The notes beneath the pieces were generated by a model. It did not search any database and was not told the DNA's origin. It worked only from the letters and a program-made list of their open reading frames with translations. From assembly GCA_013368315.1 (NCBI GenBank), contig JAACJM010000005.1, positions 434,001-498,000 on the forward strand: 64,000 nucleotides of DNA, given 5' to 3'. Below, one piece after another: positions 12,110-23,255 of the stretch; the stretch's first letter is position 1, and each line of letters begins with the position of its first letter. This DNA comes from Tetrapyrgos nigripes. Its lineage: Eukaryota; Basidiomycota; Agaricomycetes; Agaricales; Campanellaceae. The translations under genes and the position numbers were made by a program.

Positions 12110-13990
12110 AGGTCAGCTCAGTAAAATTGAAGAAGTACATCAGCAAGGAGTCTGAGCACTCTGAGAAGCTGAAGCTAGAAAAGGCATGAGAGAAGCTCAA
12201 AGAATGCATCTCAACTTGGCAAGATGCTCAGGCTGCCATCATGCCTAATCATGGGGAATACATTATCCAAAGCTAGATTGTCAATGCAGAGAATGAGAAA
12301 TTCTTTCTGCCTTCCAACTTTGTGACCAAAGACAGGGAACAGTTGGGGTTAGAACCATTGGCAGAGGAAGAAGCACAGCTCCATGAGGCCTATTGAATGG
12401 ATCACATTTCCTTCTTGCAGTATATTTCACAATCCTCAGTGCATTGCACCATTGGGGTCAAGATCAGCATATGAAGGCATCAAAAGTTCTCAAGACTCAG
12501 CAAGATCTACAATTTAAGAAGCTTGAGGACTACAACTGTAACTATAAAGCTTTGGAGAAATTGGGAAAGCTGGATGCAACTTTCTTTCCGGAGCTGCAGC
12601 TCAAGGACTGTTACCACAAATCTTCTGAAGACAAATGAAACCTGGATGGCAAGTTATGGATATCCAGAGCCCAACATCACAACACCCTAGAGCCTAGCCC
12701 TGCACACACTCTCTGTCCTGGAGGAACATGAGGACAGTCTTCCTGGTACAACACAATGTCTATCCTAGTCAAGTTTCTGTGTAGGAACCCAGAGTTCCTG
12801 AAGGGCCAGTGAGTGATTTTTCATGGTGCAACACCCTTTCAGTGGCTGAGCAACTACTTTAGTGAAGGCACAAGCTCCAGCAGTATCACCCAGGAAGTTG
12901 AAGAGCTTGAAAGTAAAGGAGAGAGCCTTGAAAGAGCTGGCTGATCAGGAGGATGAAGAGCATTTGGAGGACAACAACAAAGATGATGGGCTACTGTGGA
13001 GAGTCCATCCAAGGGCTGAATTCACAGATGAGCAGATGGATGAGTTTATTGAAGAGAGTAAGTCATGTGTCATTTTGTCATACTTTCTCAACAGCTGACC
13101 TTTTGGACATAGACAAGAAGGTGCAATTTTTTCATGATGAGGCCCCAGGATGAAAAGGTGGCAGGAACAAGTTGAGATCAAGCACACCAAATTTCATCAT
13201 GCCATCAGGAGGTCTGGAACAACCTGGCCAGGACTTGGGGAGAGAAACGCAAACCTGGCCATGTAGCATACACACAAAAGCAGGCTGCCATGTACACTGT
13301 TCTCAAGAGTGAATGCCAGAACTTCAAAATGGCAGCTACCATTGACATTGGGCTGAGAGTCATCCCTGAAGGGAAAAGACTATCCAATCAGGTCCTTACC
13401 TTCTGTCAAGAGGAAAGGAAGCAATTCCTGATGATAATGAGGTAAGTAAACAAGTGGATGCTCCTCCTGGTTTACTGGACTGACTGAAGCTTGGCAGTGA
13501 ACATCCCCTCTTCATTGGTCCAACAGATACTATTCCTTGTTATGAGATCAATGAGGGAATGGAAGCCAGAGAAGTGCTGGATGTCAAGAGTGACACTGGT
13601 AGTGATAATGAGGACAACTTGGAGACTGGTGATGAGCAAGTCATTAGTGAAGGTGGAACAAGAGACAAATATGGAAGTGATGCTGAAGCCTCTGAGGAAG
13701 ATAACAGCAGACTCCATAAGCAGAAAAACACAGGGAATAGTGATGGAACCTCAGAAACAAAAGCAGGACATTATCCAGGTTGCAGTGGTCAGAAACCAGG
13801 AGGTGATAATGGTCAGGATGGTATTGGGACCAGTACTGGTGACAATGGCTTGTCAGAAATGGAAGAGGACATTGTTCGGGGTAACAGTGGACATGGATAT
13901 GGTAGAGGTTGTGGTAGAGGTCATGATAGTGGAAAGAGAGGAGAAAGGTGTCATTCTGTTCCCAACCCCAACCCAACTCCTTCAACCTCC
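12110..13990 (+). pseudogene. Degenerate KDZ-type transposase C-terminal region
   Basis: Plus-strand coding remnant with many stops and frame changes. Several pieces in order match, from memory, the C-terminal part of CxC2-type KDZ transposases: ENEKFFLPSNF..DREQLGLEPLAEEE (12289-12374), a segment with FFPELQLKDCYHKS (about 12580-12620), MKRWQEQVEIKHTKFHHAI near 13150, and GHVAYTQKQAAMYTVLKSE (about 13256-13312). From 13559 to 13993 an open frame encodes an acidic, then Gly/Arg-rich, low-complexity tail. The catalytic half is absent, so it cannot transpose. The assignment rests on remembered family patterns; a profile search would settle it. Confidence 0.6.
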
Positions 13991-14159
13991 TAGTCCACAC
14001 CCCCAAACATCTATACCAAGCCTTCAAGTGCTGCATTAACCCCCAAACATGTCCCAAACAGCTCTACTGTACCATCTCTATACTTGACACATACCACAAC
14101 CCTGGACCCTTGAACAGTTTGTATGAGATTGTAGCAAGTTTTCTTGGGCCTTGGACCTT

Positions 14160-14470
14160 TAGCAGGAGCTCTGCCACTCTTGCTCTTTCCTTGTCATCTT
14201 TACTCATTGGGCTGTTGATCAACCTTAATCAAGTTGATCAGGCCTTTCTGCAGCTCTTTCTTATGTCTCTTCATCTTTTCTCATTGGACAGTTGATCAAC
14301 CTTAATCAAGGTTGATCAAGCCTTTCTGCAGTTCTTTCTCTTTCCTGGTGATCTTTTCTTATCAGGCAGGGTTGACCAAGCCATTCTGCAGCTCTTTGTC
14401 TTTCCTCATCATTTTTTCTTGTTGGGCAGTTGATCAACCCCAATTAAGGTTGATCCAGGCTTTTGGTGTT
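14160..14470. repeat. Imperfect tandem repeat, period about 77 bp
   Basis: About four units containing GTTGATCAACCTTAATCAAG followed by a CTTTCTGCAG block; CTGCAG recurs at 14249, 14326 and 14386 and GTTGATCAAC at 14214, 14291 and 14429. One unit lacks 17 bases. More TTGATCAA palindromes lie at about 14516 and 14953-14970. Confidence 0.75.
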
Positions 14471-14607
14471 CATGCTTGTGCTTGACTGCACTCCCTCAGC
14501 TGCAGGTTGAGTAAGGGTTGATCAACATTGATTAATGGGTTTATGAGTCTTTTGCATATTTCTTTCACTCAATCAAATGTGTATTGTATCTGATAATGTA
14601 CAATGTA

Positions 14608-14930
14608 TTTATGAGGCTGAGTTCTTTACACTATCCCTATTCTGTACCCCGGTTATTCCTGTTCTCCCTCCTATTTCATTCCATTTTCACCTGTTCATAT
14701 CTCCTTTTTGTCAGCGATCAGCATCCTAGACTCATGACATCACCATGAAGTTCTTCAATGCTTATATCGTCTGTTTTACTTGATGCTCTTTGTTCCTCAT
14801 TTACTTTGACAGCCATCATGTTTCATTTTCAGTCCTCGGTCCTCTTTCTGTGCCTGCCCCTTTCTTACTGCATTGAACCCTGTGGCCTTGTACTTGCCAC
14901 GCAGAGCACTGGCCCACACCCCTTTGATAC
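14608..14930. repeat. Copy of a TIR repeat family (GAGGCTGAGTTCTTTACACT)
   Basis: Starts GAGGCTGAGTTCTTTACACT and ends with TGGCCCACACCCC. Its start and end match 17960-18520, with a diverged middle. The 3' end is the complement of the terminal motif at 11029, 25738 and 41812. No gene found in it. Confidence 0.5.
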
Positions 14931-15548
14931 AAGTAGTATGGACAGTAGTAAACTTGATCAACCTTGATCAACTATGGTCTTGGTTGAGTCCAAGTTTAAT
15001 CAACATTAAGGCACCAAAATTCTTTAAGAGTGAACATGTTACCTCACATTCAGTCTGTCAGGGACACTACTATACTCAAGGTGGTGGTGGGCAAACCCTG
15101 CCAGCAGCATAGACACTTACTAAGCTTTCCATCAGAAACCCCTATCACAAACCCACAATACTCAATAGCTTTTTCGTCTGCTCAAGTATACCGCAATCTT
15201 GCTACAATAAAAATACTGTATTTTGTACATAGAAATCTATACTTCAGGCCAATAATAACCATTAAAATACTACAGAAACAAAAATTCTTATTGTACATCC
15301 ATTCAGACACTCACAAAGAATGATGCCTGAAATTTCAATGAGCTCGGCTGGGAGTCTTGAGAAACTATTGAGCGATAAAGATGGGCACAGTAAACCTCAC
15401 CAAAATTTATTATGTAATCAGGCATTGACGCATCAGTATGTGTTTTCTGGGGTGGTAGACAGTAACGTAGGCAGGCTAACATTGTGCCTATGATGTGTGG
15501 TCTGTATTTAAGGTATGTAATGTGTCTATCACTTATAGATGGGCCATT

Positions 15549-16162
15549 CAGTGTTGCCGCGGTCCAAGCCACGACCCCAGTGGCCCTGACCCGACCCCGG
15601 ACCAACCCTGAGGGCCAGTCACAGCCACTGGCCCTGGCCTGGCCCGACCCTTGAGGGTCGGGTCAAGGGCCGGGCGTTGGAGAGGAGGCCGACCCGGGGT
15701 CAGCCCTCTTGGACCTTGGATATCGGTATGACCTATTTTGGTCAACCAAAATGGTTTTGGTGAATATTCTGATGTACTTATCTACAAAGTACAATGAATG
15801 CTCACCTTTGTAATCAAGTATACAGTCGAAAAGAGCAGTACTCGGCAGGTTCCGAGATTGTACACGCTCTCTACAGCAATAGATCCAACACTTCTCGCTG
15901 ATTTGGATCTCGAATAGTGTATATACAAGTAGGATACATACATGAAAAGAGTACTCCAATGTCTATGCATTCTTCTAGGAAGTCTTTTAAGAAAAAAAAA
16001 ATACCTGAAAAAAATAGGTGCGGACCTGGCCCGACCTGACCCGACCCTGGCCCACAGGGTCAACACAGCCACTGGCCCTGGCCTGACCCGACCCTTGAGG
16101 GCCGGGTCAAGGGCCAGGAAATTTGACGAGGGCCAGGCCCGACCTGGACCGCCGCAACACTG
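15549..16162. mobile_element. hAT-like non-autonomous element with perfect 8-bp TSD
   Basis: 614 bp. The ends are CAGTGTTGCCGCGGTCC and the complement of CAGTGTTGCGGCGGTCC; the flanks are GGGCCATT at 15541-15548 and 16163-16170. The 8-bp duplication and CAGTGTTG ends point to the hAT superfamily. The subterminal parts are GC-rich with repeated GACCCGACCC / GGGTCGGGTC words and the middle is AT-rich. It encodes no transposase, so it would need one in trans. Confidence 0.88.
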
Positions 16163-16407
16163 GGGCCATTACAGAAAAGGATCATCGAATAATATACTAT
16201 CAAATTTTCATACTAATTTACTTACACCTGTTCAATACCATAGTACACGTACATAGACTCTCACCTGGGTGTTTCCGAGGCCTATATATATCCTATAACC
16301 TTGAAGTGGAGGAGGAGGATTGTAACATGGAAGAGCAGGTCTTGGTCGCTTAAGCGTGGGATCAGCTTATAAAGCTGTCTGCGCCGCTGGCAAGGTTTGC
16401 CCACCAC

Positions 16408-16988
16408 TAAGGCATGACACGGATGCCAGATTGTGCCAGATATCCGGCAGGTTATCCGCCAAAAAACCTGCCGGACAGATGTTACATAATCATCCGCCAT
16501 CTGCAAATGCGGATGCATGCGGATACCGGATTGACTTTCCGAGAAAAAAAAAGTACCGGATATCTGGACACTGCAAAAAAAATTGTGGCTGACAGACCAT
16601 TTGGTCAATTAAAAATAGTATTTGATGTTGTACCAACTGGTGTTATAAACAACTTGCGTAAATAGAAGTTATTTGTACAAGAATTTGCACATGTTTGTGC
16701 ATATTATCAATCAAAATTAATCAAAATTAACCTATTTTCGCACTTTTTGCTTCATTTTGTTGAACATTTCACTAGTATACATACTTATCTATACTGAAAA
16801 CATTGCAAAAGTGTTTATTTAAATGATAAAATGCATAATACCTGCAGATACCTGCAGATATCTGCCAACCGCAGGTCGGATGGCGTGGATACGGATATCC
16901 GTGGCACCGTTTTTGGCGGATACAGATTTGACTTTTGAAAATAAAAAATCTGACCGGATATCTGCAGATGCATCTGTGTCATGCCTTA
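16408..16988. mobile_element. Second hAT-like non-autonomous element with 8-bp TSD
   Basis: 581 bp. The ends are TAAGGCATGACACGGATG and the complement of TAAGGCATGACACAGATG; the flanks are CCCACCAC at 16400-16407 and 16989-16996. Subterminal parts repeat GGATATCCG / CTGCAGATA words. No coding capacity. The left flank (GGTTTGCCCACCAC) also occurs, inverted, near 15085-15105, so it landed in an older repeat. Confidence 0.88.
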
Positions 16989-16999
16989 CCCACCACCAC

Positions 17000-17175
17000 T
17001 CAAGGCAGGAGCCACCCAAGTCACATGACAAAGGCAAGGATGAACAAAAGATAGATTGGGATGGCTGACTAGGCTGACTAGGCTCAACACTGTGCAAGTA
17101 GCAGTACAGAGTAGAGACTAAGTGAATGAACTAAAGGCATATATAGAAGAACAATGAATGGGCAAGAGAGTTCCA
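17000..17175 (-). repeat. Fragment of the TGTCA-family LTR
   Basis: CCACCCAAGTCACA followed by GGCTGACTAGGCTCAACACTG resembles the inverted LTR at 9880-9980. The LTR ends are lost. Confidence 0.5.
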
Positions 17176-17839
17176 TGAAAATAGCACAGGATGAGAATGG
17201 CAAGACAAAAGAAAGGTACAGAAGATAGAAGCAATAAATAGAGGATGCAGGGCTTGAATGTAGAGCATGGACGAATTGGTCAGACTACATGAACAGCTTC
17301 ATCTGTCACCGAAGTTCAGGATCTGTTCTATGCAGGGCAGCTTCATTGGGACAGCTTGGTCTGACCTAATCAAGGCCAGAAACATATCCTGCAACTTTGT
17401 CTTTTTTTGATCAAAGTAATGACCAAGGATGGACAAAGAGTACTGGAAGCAAATGGGAATTGGGATATGGATTTGCCTGTTTGACAATTGAATGCAGGAG
17501 AATGAACCAGAGGTGGTTGAATATTTGTGGATGGTGTGGAGGGGCAAGGTGGTTGTGGTTGTCTTGGCTTCCTGGTTTTGGATTCCAAGGATGAGCTTGT
17601 GCAGCAAAACATTTGCATTCAGTAGTTTGTCTTGGGGGATATTCCATATACAATGGCTATACTAAGTACTACTATGGCCAACTCACAAGACAAATTCCTG
17701 AATTGAACCACCAATGTTATGATTCAGTGGATTTCTGTATGCTGATATAAGTGTATTAGGTAGAAAATACAGTGTGTCTAGTGGATACCAGTATCTTCAA
17801 GGAGCCAACCTTTGTAAGTACTTGATCAAAGGACTTATG

Positions 17840-18522
17840 ACGAGGGAAATGTGGGCCATCATTGCATGTGGCACTATGATGAGGCTCAAAATAAACGAAC
17901 AGCATATCGGCACAGTATGCTGACTGAATGGTAGAGCTAGTGAACATAGCCACATTACGAGGCCGAAGAATGAGGCTGAGTTCTTTACACTGCGTTTCTG
18001 CATGTGGCTATGTCTAATTGGCGCCCCCATTATTTCCGTTCTTCCTTCCAATTTTACCTGTTTATGCCTATGTCATTTGTTTGCTTGCAGCCAGGCTGTA
18101 GGCAAACAATACTACGTCAGCGTCTTATACCACTAAGTACAACGCTGTCATACCTCGATGCCTTCCAGCAACATCTTCCATTTTTTTTTGATTGCTCTAA
18201 TATACCCTACAAAACATCTCTTTGTTGTCTTTCATCATGCCTACTAACAACCTTTCTCTAAAGGCAGAGCTTGGCTGCTCATGCTCTCTCTCTAGGTCTT
18301 CTCAGTGGACTGAAATCTCCTCAGTCCAACCTCAGTCCAAGAAGAACCATAGAATGGTGCCTAGGAATGGTTGTATGACAGCATTGGAACTGGTGTACCA
18401 ATGAAATTATCTTCAGAATTCCAAGCTAGTAATAAGATTACAATTAATGATTAGTCCAAGGTAAGACCTGTAGCCTCGTACTCGCCACGCGCAGCATTGG
18501 CCCACACCCTTTTCATGCTGGA
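17840..18522. repeat. TIR repeat family, fuller copy
   Basis: The left end GGGAAATGTGGGCCATCATT and the right end (complement of AAAAGGGTGTGGGCCAATGC) form diverged inverted repeats of about 40 bp, each followed inward by a TACGAGGC-like word. Related ends lie at 11029, 14881, 25738, 41812 and 58155. No transposase frame seen. Confidence 0.5.
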
Positions 18523-20867
18523 ATGCACTGCGGGCAAGGAAAGTGAAGCGAGTTTTGAATACTATGATATCCGAACAGGCCTACTATAGTAGGTGCGTTC
18601 GCCAACACTAAGCTGTGCAATAGATGCTTATCTAATAGTCCTCGCCCTTCAGTCCGCTGTTGTAGTTTCCAGCATCTGCAGCTTCCTCAAACCCCATCGA
18701 CCAAGACCACCACTGTTGAGTGATGCATCACAGCTAATGTGTCCGTGAATGACGAGCATTCTGCTCATTAGTAAGTGTTTCAAACTCGTCTCTAGCAACC
18801 CTCAGCCCAGCATTTCTGGGTTTCTTGTGTTTTGAGTCCAACCGGTGAATGTCAACATATATTCGTGTAATCTTTTTTAATCTTTAAAGTAACGAGCGAT
18901 CCATGCACATAGGCTGTATCTGCTTCAGCCCTCATCTGCCACTTACGACATGGGGTTTTGGGCAAGTCGTACGTCAATAGTGACTCAACTCTTCCTGTGC
19001 TATCGGGTCTGACCATATGCGCAATTTGCGATTTCAGACATTGTGCTATGCTGGGATGCTCTTATGTTCGTGGCTGCGAATTCGCCTCGACTCAGCCTTT
19101 GTAATCTCCAACATCAGACGTTGTCTTTCCGTTCTATCTCGATCAAGTATCTCGACTCGTAAGAATTGTTTCCGAGTCCAACCTCTTTGGGTTTTCGTGG
19201 CGAGCACCGTCATTTGTACATAAGTGGAAATGATGGATCTTATGGAGTGACTCCAGGTCGACGGCGGGGGACAAGCTCGTATGATCCTTGTTGCCAGGGC
19301 TTGGTTCCCAAGCGAATACAGGACAGGTGAAGTACCCAAAGATAACCACTTTGTCCATTGATGAACTTCAAACTAGACATGTTCGTCCCGAGACTGAGTC
19401 AGACTTCATGGAGTAGCAGAAAGCCCGATATCAATCGCTCACCGAGTCTTCCTCGTATTCAGCTCGCCTTCTGGAATGCATGAGAGTAGTTCACCCATAG
19501 CTCGCGCTGCAGTCACTGATGGAGTAGTAACAGAATCCCATTCAGATGTCTTCACTTATATCAACTCCACCTCGTACGAATGCTCTGATTGACTACCCGT
19601 GCTCAGCCTTCAATAGGTTATCTGTGTGCCTGATACCTTGCCGGCGAATGGATCGACCCTTCAGATGTCTTCATATTAAGTTTACATCACCTCGTACGAA
19701 TGCTCTGATTGCTCTGATCTTCTCCCGCAGGCACGGCACGGGTGGAGTAATATGGGCCGCCGTCGAACCCGAACAACCCGAAAAAAAATCAGACAGACTA
19801 CCCACGCTCAGCCTTCAGCGGTCCGCCTTAATGCACTTTATCCCAGTAGAGTTTTATTAACAGCGCTAGGATCACCCATGGTGCATAGTTCATCCCGGCA
19901 TATCCGGGATCGTGCTGGTAACCCTCGGCTGTTGCAGTTCCTCATCACTCATATTCATAGATTTGGTAGCCTTCAGATCGGTGAGTCTGGAGGAGAATAT
20001 ACCTATTCCCTGGAAAAGAAAGGGATAAGATGAATACATGTGACAATTCCAAATCACTTCGACCAAAGAACCTACCAAAACAATTCATCCCAATGACAAC
20101 CTAATCAACTCCGGTTTAGCTCTCCTCAACTCTTGAACCTACCAAAATAATTCATCCCCAAAGGCAACCTGATCAACTGCGGTTTTGCTCTCCTCAACAG
20201 CCTTCGTCATATCTTTAAAGTTTCAAGGTTACGACCAGTGTGGAGCATGACGATTCTGTGGCTGTATGAATGCAGAACTTCTCTTCTAGCGTCCCTTCCG
20301 ATCTGTGCTGGTGTTTCTGATATATCCACGTCGATTGTTGCCTCCAAAATGACCTGAGGCTCATCGAAGATATGTGAATTGAAGTGAAGAGGTATGGTGA
20401 TTTCTTTTGGCGGAAGCGGACAGCTTGTATACCGTTCGCAGCTTCATTCTACCATTCAAAGATTCTTCTCTGTATAGGAGGTCAAAACATCAAACACTTT
20501 ATAAACTTTGGCACCTTTTCATATACCCTTTTTAGGAAATGATTTCCTTTTAAGAAAAGTATTTGCAGTCATTTGCCCAAGGGGATGGCAGTTAAAATTT
20601 TTTTACATCCACTCAGAAAAAATTTTTAGTGACCTTTGCTGGACCTTCCCCCTTCCCCTCCTGCCTTATATAGTAAATCTAAGATCACGTGCATTAGCGA
20701 TAAGATAGACTAAGTCCTAACCCTAAATTTGCCATCTCAATATGGAAATCTTTGTCATACTTAGTCATGTAGATAAGTCTACAGCGGCCAGCCCGTCTAC
20801 TGCTACTCGTTTGTTTTAAGAGTAGATTTCATGCAATGTCCCTCTAACATACTCTTACAGGTACAGT
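18523..20867. other. Non-coding region with local duplications
   Basis: I see no supportable gene. Repeated words: CACCTCGTACGAATGCTCTG at about 19567 and 19688, with a shared TACCC(G/A)CGCTCAGCCTTCA nearby, and a tandem duplication of about 65 bp near 20068-20205 (CTACCAAAA(C/T)AATTCATCCC and TTTGCTCTCCTCAAC). Confidence 0.5.
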
Positions 20868-21615
20868 AGCTGCGAAAATTGATGCCGCTACCAAATTTGG
20901 AAAGTGGCTGTGTTGACGTGTCATCTCTCCTTCTCCTCATCATTATCAGCCTCTACAGCACAATAGAACCTCGTAATACACCTAAGAAAGTTGTAGGCAG
21001 CTAGTAGCTATTATTCTCTACTGTAATATTAAAAAATATCTGTGAGAAACTACGGGGTGCTGCCTAGGTTAGGAAAAAGGAATAATAGGGCTGTTCTCAG
21101 CACTCCTCCCTAATGAGCTTCCAAATCGGGAGTAAAAAGCTGTCTATAGACTGGAAGAGTCATTGCCTTCCACCCAAATAGAAAACTGGAGCTGTACAAT
21201 GACTGAGGAAGGCCGGGTATCCACTTCTGGGCTGTATGATTCCTCAGAGTGTGGATCAAGTTCCGAGATAGCCAATAAGTCTGGGAGCTCTAGAAAGGTG
21301 CCTTGAAGATCTATCAGTCAATTCCTAGTAACTAGGCACCAGGTTTGAGAGCGAGAGCCATCAACAAGGTTGCTGATGAACAGGAAGAGCATTTTACTGT
21401 GTCTGCCCATTGCAGCGCTATTGTATCTGTTCTTATGTATCCTTTTCGTTATTATAGTAGGTAATAGCAGTTACTAGCTGCCTACAACTTTCTTAGGTGT
21501 ATTATGAGGCTCTACTGTGCTATAGAGGCTGGGTACGATGAGGAGAAGGAGGGATGACGCGTCCACACAGCCACTTTCCAAATTTGGTAGCGGCATCAAA
21601 TTTCGCAGCTACCTA
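20868..21615. mobile_element. Long-TIR non-autonomous element
   Basis: Two arms of about 165 bp (20868-21034 and 21450-21615) are inverted copies: outer end GCTGCGAAA..TTGATGCCGC, inner end GTTGTAGGCAGCTAGTA. The spacer of about 415 bp has only a 36-codon frame. Arms this long suggest a MULE-like or foldback element. No clear target duplication was found. Confidence 0.75.
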
Positions 21616-22164
21616 TATAGCTCTATGAGCTCTAGTATACATACATACTTGCTGATAAACCACTGGAGGCATCACAGAATAGGGGGGTCAAAAAAAATTT
21701 TGGCCCAGGGTGGACCCCCCCTCCCCCCCTACCTGATGTGCCAGATATTTATTCCGCCACCTCCTTGCATTTGCCTGGCCCCTCTTCCTCTGCCGCCTTC
21801 CCAGCTACCAGGAAGCGGGGGCGAAGCGACGGCCGCCGCGCTTGTTTTGGTTGATTGCAAGCAGCGCGGGCCGCTTTTCTATGTACTATTTCTCATTCGC
21901 CGAAGCAGTCGGCTATTCAGAGCCTTACTCAACACTGAAGGTCCCTTCTTTGTGAGCAGCCAGGTTCGCCCAAGTTCAGCTATCAGACTTAGACTCAAAC
22001 TTTCCATGTTTTTTCATGCCAAAAGAGAGATACAGAACTCAAATGGTCAACTCCGAGAGCAATTTGGTTACTTGGTAAGCAATGGATTTCATTCCTTTGG
22101 GCGCACAGCGCTAATAACACGGCATTGATTGAGTGTTAAATAAAGACAAACACACCCACTCTGG

Positions 22165-22175
22165 GTATATAAGAT
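22165..22175 (+). promoter_or_regulatory. TATA-like box of the SDR gene
   Basis: GGTATATAAGA lies about 40 bases before the start codon, which implies a very short leader. Inferred from position only. Confidence 0.4.
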
Positions 22176-22206
22176 CCGAGCTCTCAGGACGTTAGCATCA
22201 GTAAAT

Positions 22207-23255
22207 ATGGCAACTTCCCCAGTTATTCTTATCACGGGCTGCTCTTCTGGCCTAGGTCGCTCAATCGCCACCGAGGCTCTCAGTCGCGGTTTACGCGTGA
22301 TCGCCACTGCCCGACGCCTTGAAGCTATCGGTGATCTCAAAGAGCAAGGAGCGAAAGCCCTGGCTCTAGATATTACTGCCACCCAGGCAGATTTGGAGCA
22401 GTTTGCTGCAAAGGCTATTGCGCTTTTGTGAGTATCCGTCGGTCTGTTCAGTGCGTACTACACTCAATCTGCCTATTCACAGCGGTCAGGTTGACATCCT
22501 AGTGAACAACGCCGGTTATTACCAGTTCGGCGCGATCGAAGAAAACAGGTACTTCATTCACAGTAAACATATATTTTCTCAAAATGCTGAATTCGCCTTA
22601 GTCCGGAGCAAATTCAGGCTCAATTTGCTACCAATTTCTTCGGGCTCGTCAATCTCACCAATACTTTCTTACCCCACTTCCGTGAACGAAAGACGGGTTT
22701 CATTGCGAACATCGGCTCTCAGTCTTCGTACGCGGCTTTCCCAGGTGCAGGAATCTATGGAGCATCGAAGGCGGCAGTTGACTGTAAGCACTCTTGTGGT
22801 ATCGTGCATTCAGTTCTTATAATTGGTTCAATTTCCAGACGTCAGCCAAGTGTGGGCTAAAGAACTTAAAGAGTTCAATATTCGCACTGTCTCCATTGGG
22901 CCGGGAATGTTCCGCACGTCAGCTGCAACGAACATGACCTTTCAATCGAAGGAGGTATGTACTCGCAGCAAAGGCGATACTCGATCATTACTGATGCCTT
23001 TGGGATAAGCTTTCCTGCTACGGGGGCCTGCATAAGCAACGTGATATGTATGTTGCATACGGCGGGAACGAGCCGGGCGACCCAAAGAAAGCTGCAGCGA
23101 AGATATTGGATCTGGTGACATCTGATAAAGACTTGCCAGGACGATTGCCAATCGGCGACGATGCGGTAGCGTTGCTTGCTCAGACCATGCAGGCAGAAAC
23201 TAAGGAGCTGGAGGCTTGGAAAGAATTCGGGAAGGGCACAAACTTTGACGCTTGA
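22207..23255 (+). CDS. Short-chain dehydrogenase/reductase, intact
   Basis: An NAD(P)-dependent oxidoreductase of the classical SDR type, 276 aa; the substrate is unknown. Exons 22207-22427, 22483-22548, 22602-22783, 22839-22954 and 23010-23255 join in frame with GT-AG introns of 53-55 bases. Motifs: TGCSSGLG cofactor loop near residue 10, NNAG at about 85, catalytic Ser in GSQSS, and YGASK (Tyr and Lys of the YxxxK pair) at about 150. This ATG is favoured because it begins the Rossmann fold at the usual distance, and a TATATAAG box lies about 40 bases upstream at 22167. The length is normal for the family. It differs from the SDR pseudogene at 3161 in both sequence and intron positions. Confidence 0.92.

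Noticed and set aside
13491..14039. 182-codon plus-strand frame overlapping the KDZ remnant tail
   Set aside because: It is an alternative frame of the acidic low-complexity region; the 13559-13993 frame has the more protein-like bias.
15580..16150. GC-rich repeated GACCCGACC words, considered as a CRISPR-like array or CpG island
   Set aside because: They are the subterminal repeats of the hAT-like element defined by its TIRs and 8-bp TSD; spacing is irregular and the organism is eukaryotic.
17299..17653. Overlapping minus frames (102, 82 and 80 codons) resembling gag-like low complexity
   Set aside because: Gln/His/Pro-rich composition only, with no zinc knuckle or capsid pattern in any frame.
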